Origin: Spirochaetaceae bacterium
GTDB lineage: Bacteria; Spirochaetota; Spirochaetia; Treponematales; Breznakiellaceae
Assembly (NCBI GenBank): GCA_031278215.1
Contig: JAITKV010000026.1
Location: forward strand, 1-64,000
Direction of reading: 5' to 3'
DNA length: 64,000 nt
Below, piece by piece: positions 9,753 to 18,692 of the stretch. The notes under the pieces were generated by a model. That model had not been told where the DNA came from. It ran no database searches and saw only the letters and a program-made list of their open reading frames with translations. Numbering within the stretch: the first letter of the stretch is position 1; the number at the start of each line of letters is the position of its first letter. A program made the position numbers and the translations under genes.

Positions 9753-10705
9753 GTTTTTCTGCCCGAAAATACAAAATACAGGGTTAATAAAAAAATAATC
9801 CCCGCCCCCGTTCCGTACCGGAATATTTTGGGAATTTCATGCCGGGAAGACCAGAACGCTTCGATGGCCGCCGCTATTACCAGCATCAGGGCGCTTCCGG
9901 TGATGATCGGCAGGGCGGTTTTTCCCGCCTCCCGCAGGGATTCTCCCCGGCTTAATCCCCGGGTAATAAAAAGGCGGTACCCCAGGATAAAGCCTCCCTG
10001 GGCGGCAAAGATCAGCGCCGTAAGTTCAAAGCCCCCGTGGCCGATTATAAACGGAAAAAAAGTATCCTGGAATCCTGCATGAATTATATGGCCCGCGGCG
10101 GCCCCGATAAATATTCCGTTAAAGGCCAGTATAAAAAGACTGCCAATCCCCGCCAGGACCCCTCCTGCAAAGGATTGAAAGGCGATAGAAATGTTATTGT
10201 AAATATAATATCCGAACATGTCCGCGTCGGTGCTTACGTTTCTGGGGCTTAGGTAGTATTCCCCTTGGGGGTTATACATCTCTTCCAGGTTCATCACCGC
10301 TTGCGGGGGCAGCAGTTCGTAGACAAAACCGGGAAAGCGAAGGCAGCCCAGGGCGGTAAAAACCGCCAGCCCAAAAAAAATAAGGGAACAAGCCCCAAAA
10401 CTCCGCCAGTGGGCCCTCGCGGCCCGGGGAAAGGAGCGAAATATAAAATTTCCAAGGCCCTTCCAGGAAAAGGGCGCCCTTTCGTAGAGCAGCTGGTTCC
10501 CCTCTATGACAAGCCGGTTAAGCCTTTCAATCAGGGCCGGATCAAAACCATGGGAACGGGCGGTATTAAGATCCCCCGTAACCAGCCGGAACGCCCGGGG
10601 AAACCAGAAGGCCCTTTGCTTAAGCAGCTTTCCCCTGCGGCGGATAATCCGCTCCAGTTCTTTCCAGTCGTTTTCCCGCCGTTTGATAAAATTACCCTGG
10701 GTCAT
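9749..10705 (-). CDS. SpoIIM-family (stage II sporulation protein M-like) membrane protein
   Basis: Stage II M-like NNISIAFQSFAGGVLAGIGSLFILAFNGIFIGAAAGHI…HGGFELTALIFAAQGG; start chosen at MTQGNFIKRR, which overlaps the upstream stop (ATGA). Confidence 0.85.
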   Translation of the reverse strand: MTQGNFIKRRENDWKELERIIRRRGKLLKQRAFWFPRAFRLVTGDLNTARSHGFDPALIERLNRLVIEGNQLLYERAPFSWKGLGNFIFRSFPRAARAHWRSFGACSLIFFGLAVFTALGCLRFPGFVYELLPPQAVMNLEEMYNPQGEYYLSPRNVSTDADMFGYYIYNNISIAFQSFAGGVLAGIGSLFILAFNGIFIGAAAGHIIHAGFQDTFFPFIIGHGGFELTALIFAAQGGFILGYRLFITRGLSRGESLREAGKTALPIITGSALMLVIAAAIEAFWSSRHEIPKIFRYGTGAGIIFLLTLYFVFSGRKT

Positions 10706-11523
10706 GGGGTCTCCAGCGTCCTGGCTATGCCCAAAAGATACGCCGCCGGGCTTTCCCCGTTTTCCGGACCGGCGCCGGAATACCCTGCGGTCCCCGGCGC
10801 CGCCCAATTGTTTAAGGGGCCGGCGGAAGGGGCCTGGCCCTGTAAAAAAGACGCCAGGGGCCGGGCAATTTCTTCGGCCCGGCGGCGCTCCAGCAGCGGA
10901 TACCGCCGGGCAAACATCAAAATACCCTGTTTTTCCGCGTAACTTAACAGCCGCCGGGGAACAACGGGGGCAAATTTATTAAGCCCGGACATGGGGCCCC
11001 GCCGTTCCGGCGCCTGGGATTGCAGGGTATGGACAACCAGGGTGCCCCCCGCCCAGTCCCCCAGGCGGCGAAAACCAGGACTGGCGGCCATAAAAGTAAA
11101 GCCAATGATAAAAAGTCCCATAAAAGTGTCCACAAAGCGGAGCAGATTGCGGATAAGGGAAGAACCGGGATCGACCGGGAAACCGTCGCTGCGGACCACG
11201 CGGATCCCCATTATTTTTTTTCCCAGGCTTTGGCCCCGGAAAAAAAGCTCCCAAAAAACATGGAAAAACCAGTTTAGGACAAAGTAGAGAAGCTGTATAA
11301 ACCAGTTTCCCAGGACAAGAACACTACCGTTAAGCAGAAAAATGCCCAGCAGAATAAGGCCCAGAAAAATCTGATCGATCCCATAGGCCATGGCCCGGAT
11401 TAACAGTCCCGCGGGGTAGAGGACATATTCAATCCCTTCCGGAGTTTGTACCCGGAAAGCGGCGCCGTCTGCCCCGGTCCGGGGGGCCGGAAAACCGCCT
11501 TGGTTTGCAATTCTGGTTTTCAA
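10702..11523 (-). CDS. RDD-family membrane protein
   Basis: RDD-like AMAYGIDQIFLGLIL … GQSLGKKIMGIRVVRSDG. Confidence 0.85.
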   Translation of the reverse strand: MKTRIANQGGFPAPRTGADGAAFRVQTPEGIEYVLYPAGLLIRAMAYGIDQIFLGLILLGIFLLNGSVLVLGNWFIQLLYFVLNWFFHVFWELFFRGQSLGKKIMGIRVVRSDGFPVDPGSSLIRNLLRFVDTFMGLFIIGFTFMAASPGFRRLGDWAGGTLVVHTLQSQAPERRGPMSGLNKFAPVVPRRLLSYAEKQGILMFARRYPLLERRRAEEIARPLASFLQGQAPSAGPLNNWAAPGTAGYSGAGPENGESPAAYLLGIARTLETP

Positions 11524-11626
11524 GGTATTGTATTTTCAAATTTTTTTAAGGTTTTTACAAGCTTGGCGGGAAGATTCTTTCCGGGGGCCTCCCCGGAGGC
11601 CTCCGGGGAGGGTGGAATAAGGGGCG

Positions 11627-11965
11627 TTATGGTTCGTCTTCCTGCATTTTAACGAAGGTGGTAATGGTGTTTAAGATGTATTCCTGGTACTTTGGCTTAA
11701 GGCTGCTATAGAGGGCTATTAATTTGGTGTAGATCGTTTCTTTGTCTTCCGCAAATATTTCTCCGGTTCCGGTTCGCAGCCAGGTGTCGTTTACGTTAAA
11801 GGAATCGCAGATCAACTTGATGGTGCGATCGTTAACGATCCGTTTTTCGGTCTCTATACAGGCAAGCTGCCCCGCAGAGACGGTGATAATGCTGGAAAAT
11901 TCATTCTGGGTAAGCTTAAGGACTTTTCTTAGCTTCCTAACGCGCTGATTTACTGTGTCTTCCAT
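11627..11965 (-). CDS. XRE-family helix-turn-helix regulator
   Basis: MEDTVNQRVRKLRKVLKLTQNEFSSIITVSAGQLACIETEKRIVNDRTIKLICDSFNVN; start revised to MEDTV. Confidence 0.85.
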   Translation of the reverse strand: MEDTVNQRVRKLRKVLKLTQNEFSSIITVSAGQLACIETEKRIVNDRTIKLICDSFNVNDTWLRTGTGEIFAEDKETIYTKLIALYSSLKPKYQEYILNTITTFVKMQEDEP

Positions 11966-12094
11966 AAAGATAATAGTACTAAAAAAATACCCGGCAATCA
12001 AATAAATTTATAGGCGATTTACCGGAACCCCTTTAATTTTAAACCGGATCGCCTAAAAAGAGCTGCGGGGTTGTATCAAAATGACCCGCTTTTT

Positions 12095-12167
12095 AGCCAA
12101 AGTGGAGAATCGAACTCCAGACCTGTGCATTACGAGTGCGCCGCTCTGCCAACTGAGCTACTTTGGC
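12095..12167 (-). tRNA. tRNA-Thr (anticodon CGU)
   Basis: Minus-strand cloverleaf GCCAAAG…GCTC-AGTTGGCA-GAGC…CT-CGT-AA…TGGAG-TTCGATT-CTCCA…CTTTGGC; one apparent A-C mismatch in the anticodon stem. Confidence 0.9.
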
Positions 12168-12177
12168 GTATTTTTGG

Positions 12178-12206
12178 ACTATACAGAAAAAAAAAGCCAA
12201 ATTCAA
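12178..12206 (-). promoter_or_regulatory. Putative promoter for tRNA-Thr: TTGAAT-N17-TATAGT
   Basis: Minus-strand hexamers with 17-nt spacer, 10 nt upstream of the tRNA 5' end. Confidence 0.6.
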
Positions 12207-12226
12207 GGGAAAATTTGACTGATCCC

Positions 12227-12255
12227 TTGACACTTTTTATTTTGAGATATACGAT
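12227..12255 (+). promoter_or_regulatory. Putative cfpA promoter: TTGACA-N17-TACGAT
   Basis: Consensus -35 with 17-nt spacing, about 50 nt upstream of the cfpA ATG, which has Shine-Dalgarno AAGGAAGG. Confidence 0.6.
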
Positions 12256-12307
12256 TATACTCTGGATGTAAAACTATTCACAATTCTTAATACAAAGGAA
12301 GGAAAAT

Positions 12308-14350
12308 ATGGGAAGCATAGACCTGCCTAAAAGCCCTAATGTGTTTCATCCCGAGAAACCGAGCGCCGTTGGTTCAAGGAACTCCCTGGCCCAGGAATAC
12401 AGGGATCAGCAAGCCGAGGTGAACCAGCTTTTGGAGGAAGAAACCAATAAAGTTGTCCACCATATCATCTCAAAACTCCCCAAAGATACCCTTGAACGCA
12501 TCGATGTCATGGGCGGTCTAAAGGAAAAAATCTACAACTACTTTAATCAAAACTACCAGAACATGTTTAACCGTTACATAGTAACGAGTGAAGACGAGAT
12601 GATTAAAAAGGTCCGGAATTTCATTGATAAAGAGGAAACCAAAGTTCTGGCCCGGTATACGCCTAAAGAGGTTGCCAACCTTCTTGACGAAGTAGGGGGC
12701 GCGGACAAGTTCAATACCGGTGAAATCGAAAAATCCATGATTAATATGTACGGTCACCTGCAGGGTCATGTCCAGCGGGGCGTCAACGATCTGGAAAACT
12801 TAACCAACAGTATTTTACGGCAAAAGACCGATACCGGCGCTTTTATCCGGGGCGAAAATGCGTATTCGATTGTAAAATGCGCTTTTAAAGACAACCTGTT
12901 TAAGCCCAAGGCTGTAACGGACGTAAAACTTTCCGTCAACATCCTTGATTCAGAGCTTATCAGCCCGATTTTCCACTATCAGGTAACGGTGGAATACCTT
13001 ATCAAAGAGCTGCTTTCCAAGTACATCATCGAAATGATCGATAAGGACATAGAGCGGCTTAAAGACGAGCGGATCGATCAGGGCCTGGAAGAACTTACGG
13101 ACAGCGAGATTATCTTTACCAAAATGGGTAAGATTGAACGCTATACCGACGACAATATGGACGATCCTAAGTCCAAGCGCTATTCCTTGGTGGCCAAGAA
13201 CATCATGGACCGGCTTTCCGGTCTGCGGGCCGAAATAGATCCCGCCGAGTATGATCAGCTTAATATCCGGGAAAATCTTAAAAAGATTGTCGATATTGAA
13301 AATATCCGGACCCGGGGCTTTAATACCGCCGTTAATTCCATTACTTCAATTCTGGACACCTCCAAAATGGGGTACCAGTACATTGAAAACTTTAAAAACG
13401 CCCGGGAATTGGTGGTGCGGGAATATGAAGATACCGATGCGGCGCAGCTGCCCGACGAACGGTACCAGGTTAGAATGCGCTATTACGATTCTGCCCAGCT
13501 TATCGAAGAACGAAAGGCGTACGATGTGCAGATGAAGAGCTTTGAAAACGAAGTTCAACATCTTTGGGACGTACTTTTGGTAATCTATGAAAACGCCAAA
13601 CCCGCTTTTAAGGTTACCGACTTTAAAGACCTGGCCGATAAAAACAGAAAGAAAATTCGCAAGGAAATTAAGGCCAAGACCGGGGAGCCCCTGTACGAGG
13701 ATATTGCCAAGGTCTGGGACGAAATTACCTTTATTAAGACCGGCGAAACCGAGGTCGAAAGGATGAACAGGACCTATGTTTACGAAAAAAACAAGGTCCA
13801 TCAAAAGATTATCCTTATGCGGAACAAGATGAAGGCCATGTACGACTACCGGTACCCCGTTGAACGGCGGGTCATGGAAGACAGGCTTGGAGAACTGGAG
13901 CGGGAATTTAACAAGTTTGATTATATGATCAACCCCTACCACATTCAGCCCGGACTGCTTCTTGATGTTGACATTACCTCCCTTAAGCGGAAGAAAGTTA
14001 CCCTTAACGGAATGGCGAATGTGCTGAATGAATTCCTCCATGGCGTTTCCAAGGGCTTCCAGGATGCGGCTTTTGCATCCTTTAGCCGCCGCCGGTCCAC
14101 CATTCGGGAAGATATTGCCCAGTCCTTTGCCGATTCTGGAGCGGATGAGGCTTCTCAGGCGTCTGTTTCCCAGGCCCCTGCCCAAGCGTACCTGGACATG
14201 CTTAATAGCGATGAAAGCACCGCGTTGGTCCCCGGTAAGGCGGCAAAATCGGGCCGCGGCAGGCCGGCGGCTGCTAAGCCTAAGCGGAGCGGCGGCGGAA
14301 AGGGCCGTGCACGGTCCGGCGGCGGTCGCGGCCGCATACGGCAGATATAG
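12308..14350 (+). CDS. cfpA: Treponemal cytoplasmic filament protein A
   Basis: Full-length recognisable CfpA ([98 protein letters not shown]…), 680 aa; Gly/Arg-rich C-terminal tail. Confidence 0.92.
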   Translation: MGSIDLPKSPNVFHPEKPSAVGSRNSLAQEYRDQQAEVNQLLEEETNKVVHHIISKLPKDTLERIDVMGGLKEKIYNYFNQNYQNMFNRYIVTSEDEMIKKVRNFIDKEETKVLARYTPKEVANLLDEVGGADKFNTGEIEKSMINMYGHLQGHVQRGVNDLENLTNSILRQKTDTGAFIRGENAYSIVKCAFKDNLFKPKAVTDVKLSVNILDSELISPIFHYQVTVEYLIKELLSKYIIEMIDKDIERLKDERIDQGLEELTDSEIIFTKMGKIERYTDDNMDDPKSKRYSLVAKNIMDRLSGLRAEIDPAEYDQLNIRENLKKIVDIENIRTRGFNTAVNSITSILDTSKMGYQYIENFKNARELVVREYEDTDAAQLPDERYQVRMRYYDSAQLIEERKAYDVQMKSFENEVQHLWDVLLVIYENAKPAFKVTDFKDLADKNRKKIRKEIKAKTGEPLYEDIAKVWDEITFIKTGETEVERMNRTYVYEKNKVHQKIILMRNKMKAMYDYRYPVERRVMEDRLGELEREFNKFDYMINPYHIQPGLLLDVDITSLKRKKVTLNGMANVLNEFLHGVSKGFQDAAFASFSRRRSTIREDIAQSFADSGADEASQASVSQAPAQAYLDMLNSDESTALVPGKAAKSGRGRPAAAKPKRSGGGKGRARSGGGRGRIRQI

Positions 14351-14359
14351 TTCAAAGCC

Positions 14360-14386
14360 GTACCGGGCGTGCAAAATGCCCGGTAC
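14360..14386 (+). terminator. Stem-loop after cfpA (9-bp perfect stem)
   Basis: GTACCGGGC-GTGCAAAAT-GCCCGGTAC; no strong U-tract. Confidence 0.5.
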
Positions 14387-14421
14387 CCTTGTTTACAGAA
14401 ACCGTATAAGTATGGTGTATA

Positions 14422-14465
14422 AAACGGCCAGGCATGGAATCGGCGGATTCCCTGCCTGGCCGTTT
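14422..14465. terminator. Long near-perfect hairpin (13+6 bp stem), possible bidirectional terminator
   Basis: AAACGGCCAGGCA-T-GGAATC-GGCG-GATTCC-C-TGCCTGGCCGTTT. Confidence 0.6.
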
Positions 14466-14569
14466 CGCGTTATGCCCGGATATTCCGGAAACGCCCTGGG
14501 GTTTTGGGGGCTTTCGGAAGTCCGGGGTTTTAGGAAGTTTTGCCAAAAACCTACTGGTGCAACAGGCCC

Positions 14570-14804
14570 CTAGCGTATTTTAACGGTGTATCCTTTTTTT
14601 CGGGGTTTGGGCTGCGGGTTTTCCGTTCCGTACCCAAGGATCACGTGTCCTATCCCGGTGTACGCATCCGGATCCAGCCCCCATGCCGGTGGGGGCATAG
14701 GTTCCCGCTTCAAGAACGGCGTCCAGTTCTTCATCGGTAATCTGTTCCGCCTTGTAACTCCGAATGCTTCTTCGGGTTTTTAGATCCTCCAAAGTTGTTT
14801 TCAT
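14570..14804 (-). pseudogene. Nitroreductase pseudogene (internal deletion plus frameshift)
   Basis: N-terminal MKTTLEDLKTRRSIRSYKAEQITDEELDAVLEAGTYAPTGMGA is directly followed, in another frame, by the C-terminal LDPDAYTGIGHVILGYGTENPQPKPRKKGYTVKIR*. Confidence 0.8.
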
Positions 14805-14872
14805 GTGGGCCTCCTCAGCCAACCGGGTTGTTGAATAAGTCTAGGCCATGCTATTTTGGCCTGTATTGGGGT

Positions 14873-15163
14873 TTACCGTTTTTCTTTTACCTTTTCTTTT
14901 TCTTTGGTAATTTTCTGTTCAAGTTTATCCATCAGTTTATCTACCGCAGGATTAAGATCGAAGTCGTGCTCTTTTATATGAATCGAAACGCCCCAGCGAA
15001 AATTAACCGTGGCTTCGGCGGAAAAATCCTTATCCTTGGTAAGGGTAATTAGAAGATCCACAATCATATTTTCTGCATTGTGGATCCGGGCAATTTTTTT
15101 ATCCAGATAATCCTTAGAATCGTCCCGTAATGTAAAATGGACTGCTTTAATATCAATGTTCAT
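14873..15163 (-). CDS. hpf: Ribosome hibernation promoting factor / RaiA family
   Basis: MNIDIKAVHFTLRDDSKDYLDKKIARIHNAENMIVDLLITLTKDKDFSAEATVNFRWG; Shine-Dalgarno AGGAGG. Confidence 0.9.
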   Translation of the reverse strand: MNIDIKAVHFTLRDDSKDYLDKKIARIHNAENMIVDLLITLTKDKDFSAEATVNFRWGVSIHIKEHDFDLNPAVDKLMDKLEQKITKEKEKVKEKR

Positions 15164-15181
15164 AATGCCTCCTCCTATGGT

Positions 15182-16540
15182 TTAGCGGGTATATGATGAA
15201 CCCAGATCAAGTTCATTCCGGTACTTTGTTACGGTGCGCCTTGCCAGGGATATTTCCCTTTCGGCAAGAAGGCCCGTTAATTCCTGGTCCGACAGGTTCC
15301 GTTTTTCGGTGCAAATAATTTCTTTTAATATCTGTTTAACCCCCTCTTTGGAAAACCGGGACCCCTGGGAACCGCCGCCGGTAATAGAATTTGAAAAAAA
15401 ATAACGCAGTTCGTAAAGCCCCCATTCGGTTTGCATGTACTTGCTGTTGGCGGTTCGGGAAATGGTGGTTTCGTGGACCCCCAGTTCCCCCGCGATGTCC
15501 CTCAGGGTTAGAGGGGCCAGATACTTTGGCCCCCGGATAAAAAAGGAGCGCTGAAATTCAACAATCGCGCTGGCCACTCTTAGCAGCGTGTAGTTCCGCT
15601 GGTTAATGGACTGGATAAACCACCGGGCCTCTCTGATATTTTCCCGGACAAAATCCCTGGCGGCCTTGCCGGATTGTTTTTTATTGCCAGATAGTTTTAT
15701 AAAAAAAGGATTTATTCCCAGGATGGGTATTTCTTCTTTATTAAGAAAAATGGCAAATTCCCCGTTTTTTTGTTGAACCTCCACGTCGGGGATCGCATAC
15801 CGGGTTTCCCCGGAATTGAACTGCCTTCCGGGAAAAGGGGAAAGTTCTTCCTGTATGCGGCTATAACAAGACCGCAGCTGATCCCCGGTGCAGCCCAGAA
15901 TTTGCGAAATTTCCGAAAAATTCCCCCGTTCCAGGTCTTCCAGGTAATTTAGGGCCCGTTCCATAAACACCGGGACGTGGGGAAGCAGGCGGGCCTGGAC
16001 CCGCAAAGATTCTTTATAGTCGGCGGTGCAGGCGCCGGGGGGGTCCAGGGAACGGACCAGCTTTAGGGCGTCTTCGATTTTGGCGGGATTTTCGTTCTTA
16101 AGAAAGCTTTCGGGGGCTTCCTTGTGAAAACCGTCGTCGTCAAGGTTTTGGATAAGGAGTTCCCCGATGCGGCGTACTTCGCCGTCTGCCGTTTCCAGGG
16201 CCAATTGCCATAAAAGGTGTTCTTGCAGGGTTTCGGGCCGGGAAATAACCCCCTCCAGAAACTGGCGCTGCCGATCCTCGTCTGCGGACCCCCGGGGGAT
16301 AAAGCCCGAATCGGAAGAAGCCTCAAAGTAATCGTCCTCTTCCCGGGGAAAAGATGCCGCCGCGTCCAGCGAAAGCGTTTTTGGCTCTGCCAGTACCTCC
16401 AGGGCGGGGTTTTTTTCGAGCTCCTCATCAATCTTTTCCCGAAGATCCATAACGGATAGTTCCATAAGTTTTATGGATTGGAACAATTGGGGGCTCATTT
16501 TGAGTTTTTGTTCTTGAGTCAAAGCCTGACGCTGAAGCAT
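15182..16540 (-). CDS. rpoN: RNA polymerase sigma-54 factor
   Basis: N-terminal MLQRQALTQEQKLKMSPQLFQSIKLMELSVMDLREKIDEELEKNPALE; C-terminal LRDIAGELGVHETTISRTANSKYMQTEWGLYELRYFF; start placed at MLQRQ rather than the ORF-track start. Confidence 0.95.
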   Translation of the reverse strand: MLQRQALTQEQKLKMSPQLFQSIKLMELSVMDLREKIDEELEKNPALEVLAEPKTLSLDAAASFPREEDDYFEASSDSGFIPRGSADEDRQRQFLEGVISRPETLQEHLLWQLALETADGEVRRIGELLIQNLDDDGFHKEAPESFLKNENPAKIEDALKLVRSLDPPGACTADYKESLRVQARLLPHVPVFMERALNYLEDLERGNFSEISQILGCTGDQLRSCYSRIQEELSPFPGRQFNSGETRYAIPDVEVQQKNGEFAIFLNKEEIPILGINPFFIKLSGNKKQSGKAARDFVRENIREARWFIQSINQRNYTLLRVASAIVEFQRSFFIRGPKYLAPLTLRDIAGELGVHETTISRTANSKYMQTEWGLYELRYFFSNSITGGGSQGSRFSKEGVKQILKEIICTEKRNLSDQELTGLLAEREISLARRTVTKYRNELDLGSSYTR

Positions 16541-16547
16541 ACTTAAA

Positions 16548-16576
16548 ACTATCATTCCAGGGTGGTGTCTTGTCAA
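16548..16576 (-). promoter_or_regulatory. rpoN promoter TTGACA-N17-GATAGT, 7 nt before the ATG
   Basis: Minus strand: TTGACAagacaccaccctggaatGATAGTtttaagtATG. Confidence 0.65.
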
Positions 16577-16613
16577 GAATTCAAAACCGCAGGCCGATAA
16601 AGATAATATCCCT

Positions 16614-18692
16614 ATGATTTTAGACAAATCTACAGCTGCCGCGATGTCTTTTCCGGGTTTTTACATGGCCCTGGGGGCTTTTTTTGTCTTTACCCTTATT
16701 CCTTACCCGGCCTTTTCCAGGGGTTCCCGGGATCAGGGGCAAAGAAAGCTTTCTCCCCTGGAGGCCTACTATGCCGGCAGGGTAGAGGCGGCGGCTGAAG
16801 GTTTTGGGGGGGGCCGGAACAGGCTGGAGGACAGAACCCAGTTGGTGGTGATCCATTGGGAATTGGGAGAAATGATCAAGGCTGCGGAACTGCTGGAAGA
16901 TTTGCTTAAAACCGCCGGTTTAAAACCCCACGAGCGGGAAGAACTGCAGCTACAGCTGTTTTATACGTACTGCCTTTTAAACAACTATGCCCGGGCCGTT
17001 CCCCTGCGGAATGCGGCGGAAAGGGCGGTCCAGGGGGCCGACGACCGCAGCAAGGCGGAATTTTATTTTTACGCCGCCATGACCTACCATGAGACGGGAA
17101 ACCCCGAACGGGCCATAGAGCTTTACAAAAAAAGCCTGGATATTAATAAATGGCGGCCCATAGGCTGGTACAGGCTGGGGCTTCTGCTTAAGGACAAGGA
17201 CCCCCGGGAAGGGGAAAAATGCCTGCAAAGCTGCTGGGATCAGGATCCGTCATTTACCGAAGTACTTCTTCCGCTGGCCCGGCTTCTTATGGCCCGGCAG
17301 GAATGGCGAAGGGCCCGGGACTACCTTGTGGCGGCCAATGCACGGCTCCCCGGAAACCGGGAAATCAGCAGGGCCTTGGCGGAAGCCCGGGAACATGCCC
17401 CCGGCGCCGGCGCCGGGGACGGCCTCTCTCTTATCCGCCGGGAGATCAGGGCCAATCCCCCTAAGGTTAAGCCGGCGCCCCCCATGCCCCGGGAAGGAAT
17501 CATCCGTATAGGGTTGATTGAACGGCGGACCCTGGTTTCGGTTAAGGCCGGGGGCGGTTTTACGATAAACCTGGCGGGGAACCGCAGTTCCTTGTACACC
17601 GGGACCGCCAGGGAACAGTTCTGGGTGGAATGGACCAAGGGCGCCGGAAATGGAACCTTGACTGTCCGGGACAAGAATAACAAGACCCTGATCCGTACTT
17701 CCGTAGCCCTGGCGTATGAACTTCAGAGCGCCGAAGACACTTCCATTGTGGCGGGGGTGGTAAACGGCGCTCCGGGAACCAACAGAACCTACCGGGGCGC
17801 CTTGGAATTCCGGCCCACCCCAAACGGCATGACGGTGGTTAATATAGTTCCCATGGAAGAATACCTTTATGCGGTTATCCCTTCGGAAATGCCCCACAGC
17901 TGGCCTGCGGAGGCCCTAAAGGCCCAAACAATCGCGGCCCGGTCTTACAGTATTGCCAACCGGAATCAGTTTGCGGACCGGGGATTCGATCTTTTTGGAA
18001 CCCCCCATTCTATGGCCTACCACGGGGTAGGATCGGAAAATAAAAAAACCACCGACGCGGTGGATATTACCCGGGGAATGATCCTGATGGGGGGAAGGCA
18101 GCCCCTAAAGGCGTATTTTTCCGCAAACCACGGCGGTTACAGCGAAGACAGCATGACCATGTGGGGCTACGATGCGTATATGCAGGCGGTACCGGACAAG
18201 CTAATTCCCCTGCGGGCGGGCTTTCTTCCCCTGGACGATCTATACCGCTGGATTCGGGATACGCCCCGTTCCTATTCGATTGTTCCCCGGTATTCCTATG
18301 TTTCCGCCTACCGTTGGGAAAAATGGGTTACTCCCGCGGAAATACGGCGGCGGCTTTCTAAAGATCCGGGGGAAATCACCCAGATTATCAGCCGGGGCCG
18401 GGGTATATCGGGGCGGATTACCGCCCTGGAGGTTCGGGGTTCCAAGGAGCCGGTGATGGTTGAGGGGGATGCTATTTGGAACGCCATGGGAGGCCTGCGG
18501 TCGAGTCTTTTTACCATCCGGTATAAGCTTGCCCGGAACGGCCAGGTGGAGTACTTTGTCTTCCAGGGGGCCGGTTACGGCCACGGCATAGGACTGGATC
18601 AGCACGGCGCCGCGGGTATGGCCAGCGCGGGTTTTGCGGCGGAAGAAATACTTCGGCATTATTATCCCCGGGCGATTATGAGCCGGATGTAA
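16614..18692 (+). CDS. SpoIID/LytB-domain protein with N-terminal TPR-like repeats
   Basis: YLYAVIPSEMPHSWPAEALKAQTIAARSYSIAN, FSANHGGYSE, GAGYGHGIGLDQHGAAGMA. Confidence 0.9.
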   Translation: MILDKSTAAAMSFPGFYMALGAFFVFTLIPYPAFSRGSRDQGQRKLSPLEAYYAGRVEAAAEGFGGGRNRLEDRTQLVVIHWELGEMIKAAELLEDLLKTAGLKPHEREELQLQLFYTYCLLNNYARAVPLRNAAERAVQGADDRSKAEFYFYAAMTYHETGNPERAIELYKKSLDINKWRPIGWYRLGLLLKDKDPREGEKCLQSCWDQDPSFTEVLLPLARLLMARQEWRRARDYLVAANARLPGNREISRALAEAREHAPGAGAGDGLSLIRREIRANPPKVKPAPPMPREGIIRIGLIERRTLVSVKAGGGFTINLAGNRSSLYTGTAREQFWVEWTKGAGNGTLTVRDKNNKTLIRTSVALAYELQSAEDTSIVAGVVNGAPGTNRTYRGALEFRPTPNGMTVVNIVPMEEYLYAVIPSEMPHSWPAEALKAQTIAARSYSIANRNQFADRGFDLFGTPHSMAYHGVGSENKKTTDAVDITRGMILMGGRQPLKAYFSANHGGYSEDSMTMWGYDAYMQAVPDKLIPLRAGFLPLDDLYRWIRDTPRSYSIVPRYSYVSAYRWEKWVTPAEIRRRLSKDPGEITQIISRGRGISGRITALEVRGSKEPVMVEGDAIWNAMGGLRSSLFTIRYKLARNGQVEYFVFQGAGYGHGIGLDQHGAAGMASAGFAAEEILRHYYPRAIMSRM

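Noticed and set aside
12095-12167. tRNA-Thr as a pseudogene because of the anticodon-stem A-C mismatch
   Set aside because: All other stems, loops and a near-consensus promoter are intact, so a functional tRNA is more likely
13346-14374. 342-aa antisense ORF across cfpA
   Set aside because: Shadow ORF opposite a confidently identified gene; its sequence shows no recognisable family and codon-driven open antisense frames are common in this window
17250-17897. 215-aa antisense ORF inside the SpoIID-like gene
   Set aside because: Antisense shadow of a well-supported CDS, composition Gly/Pro/Arg-rich
16614-18692. Evidence for sporulation (SpoIID-like, SpoIIM-like)
   Set aside because: These families occur widely in non-sporulating bacteria, including spirochaetes; no other sporulation genes are seen
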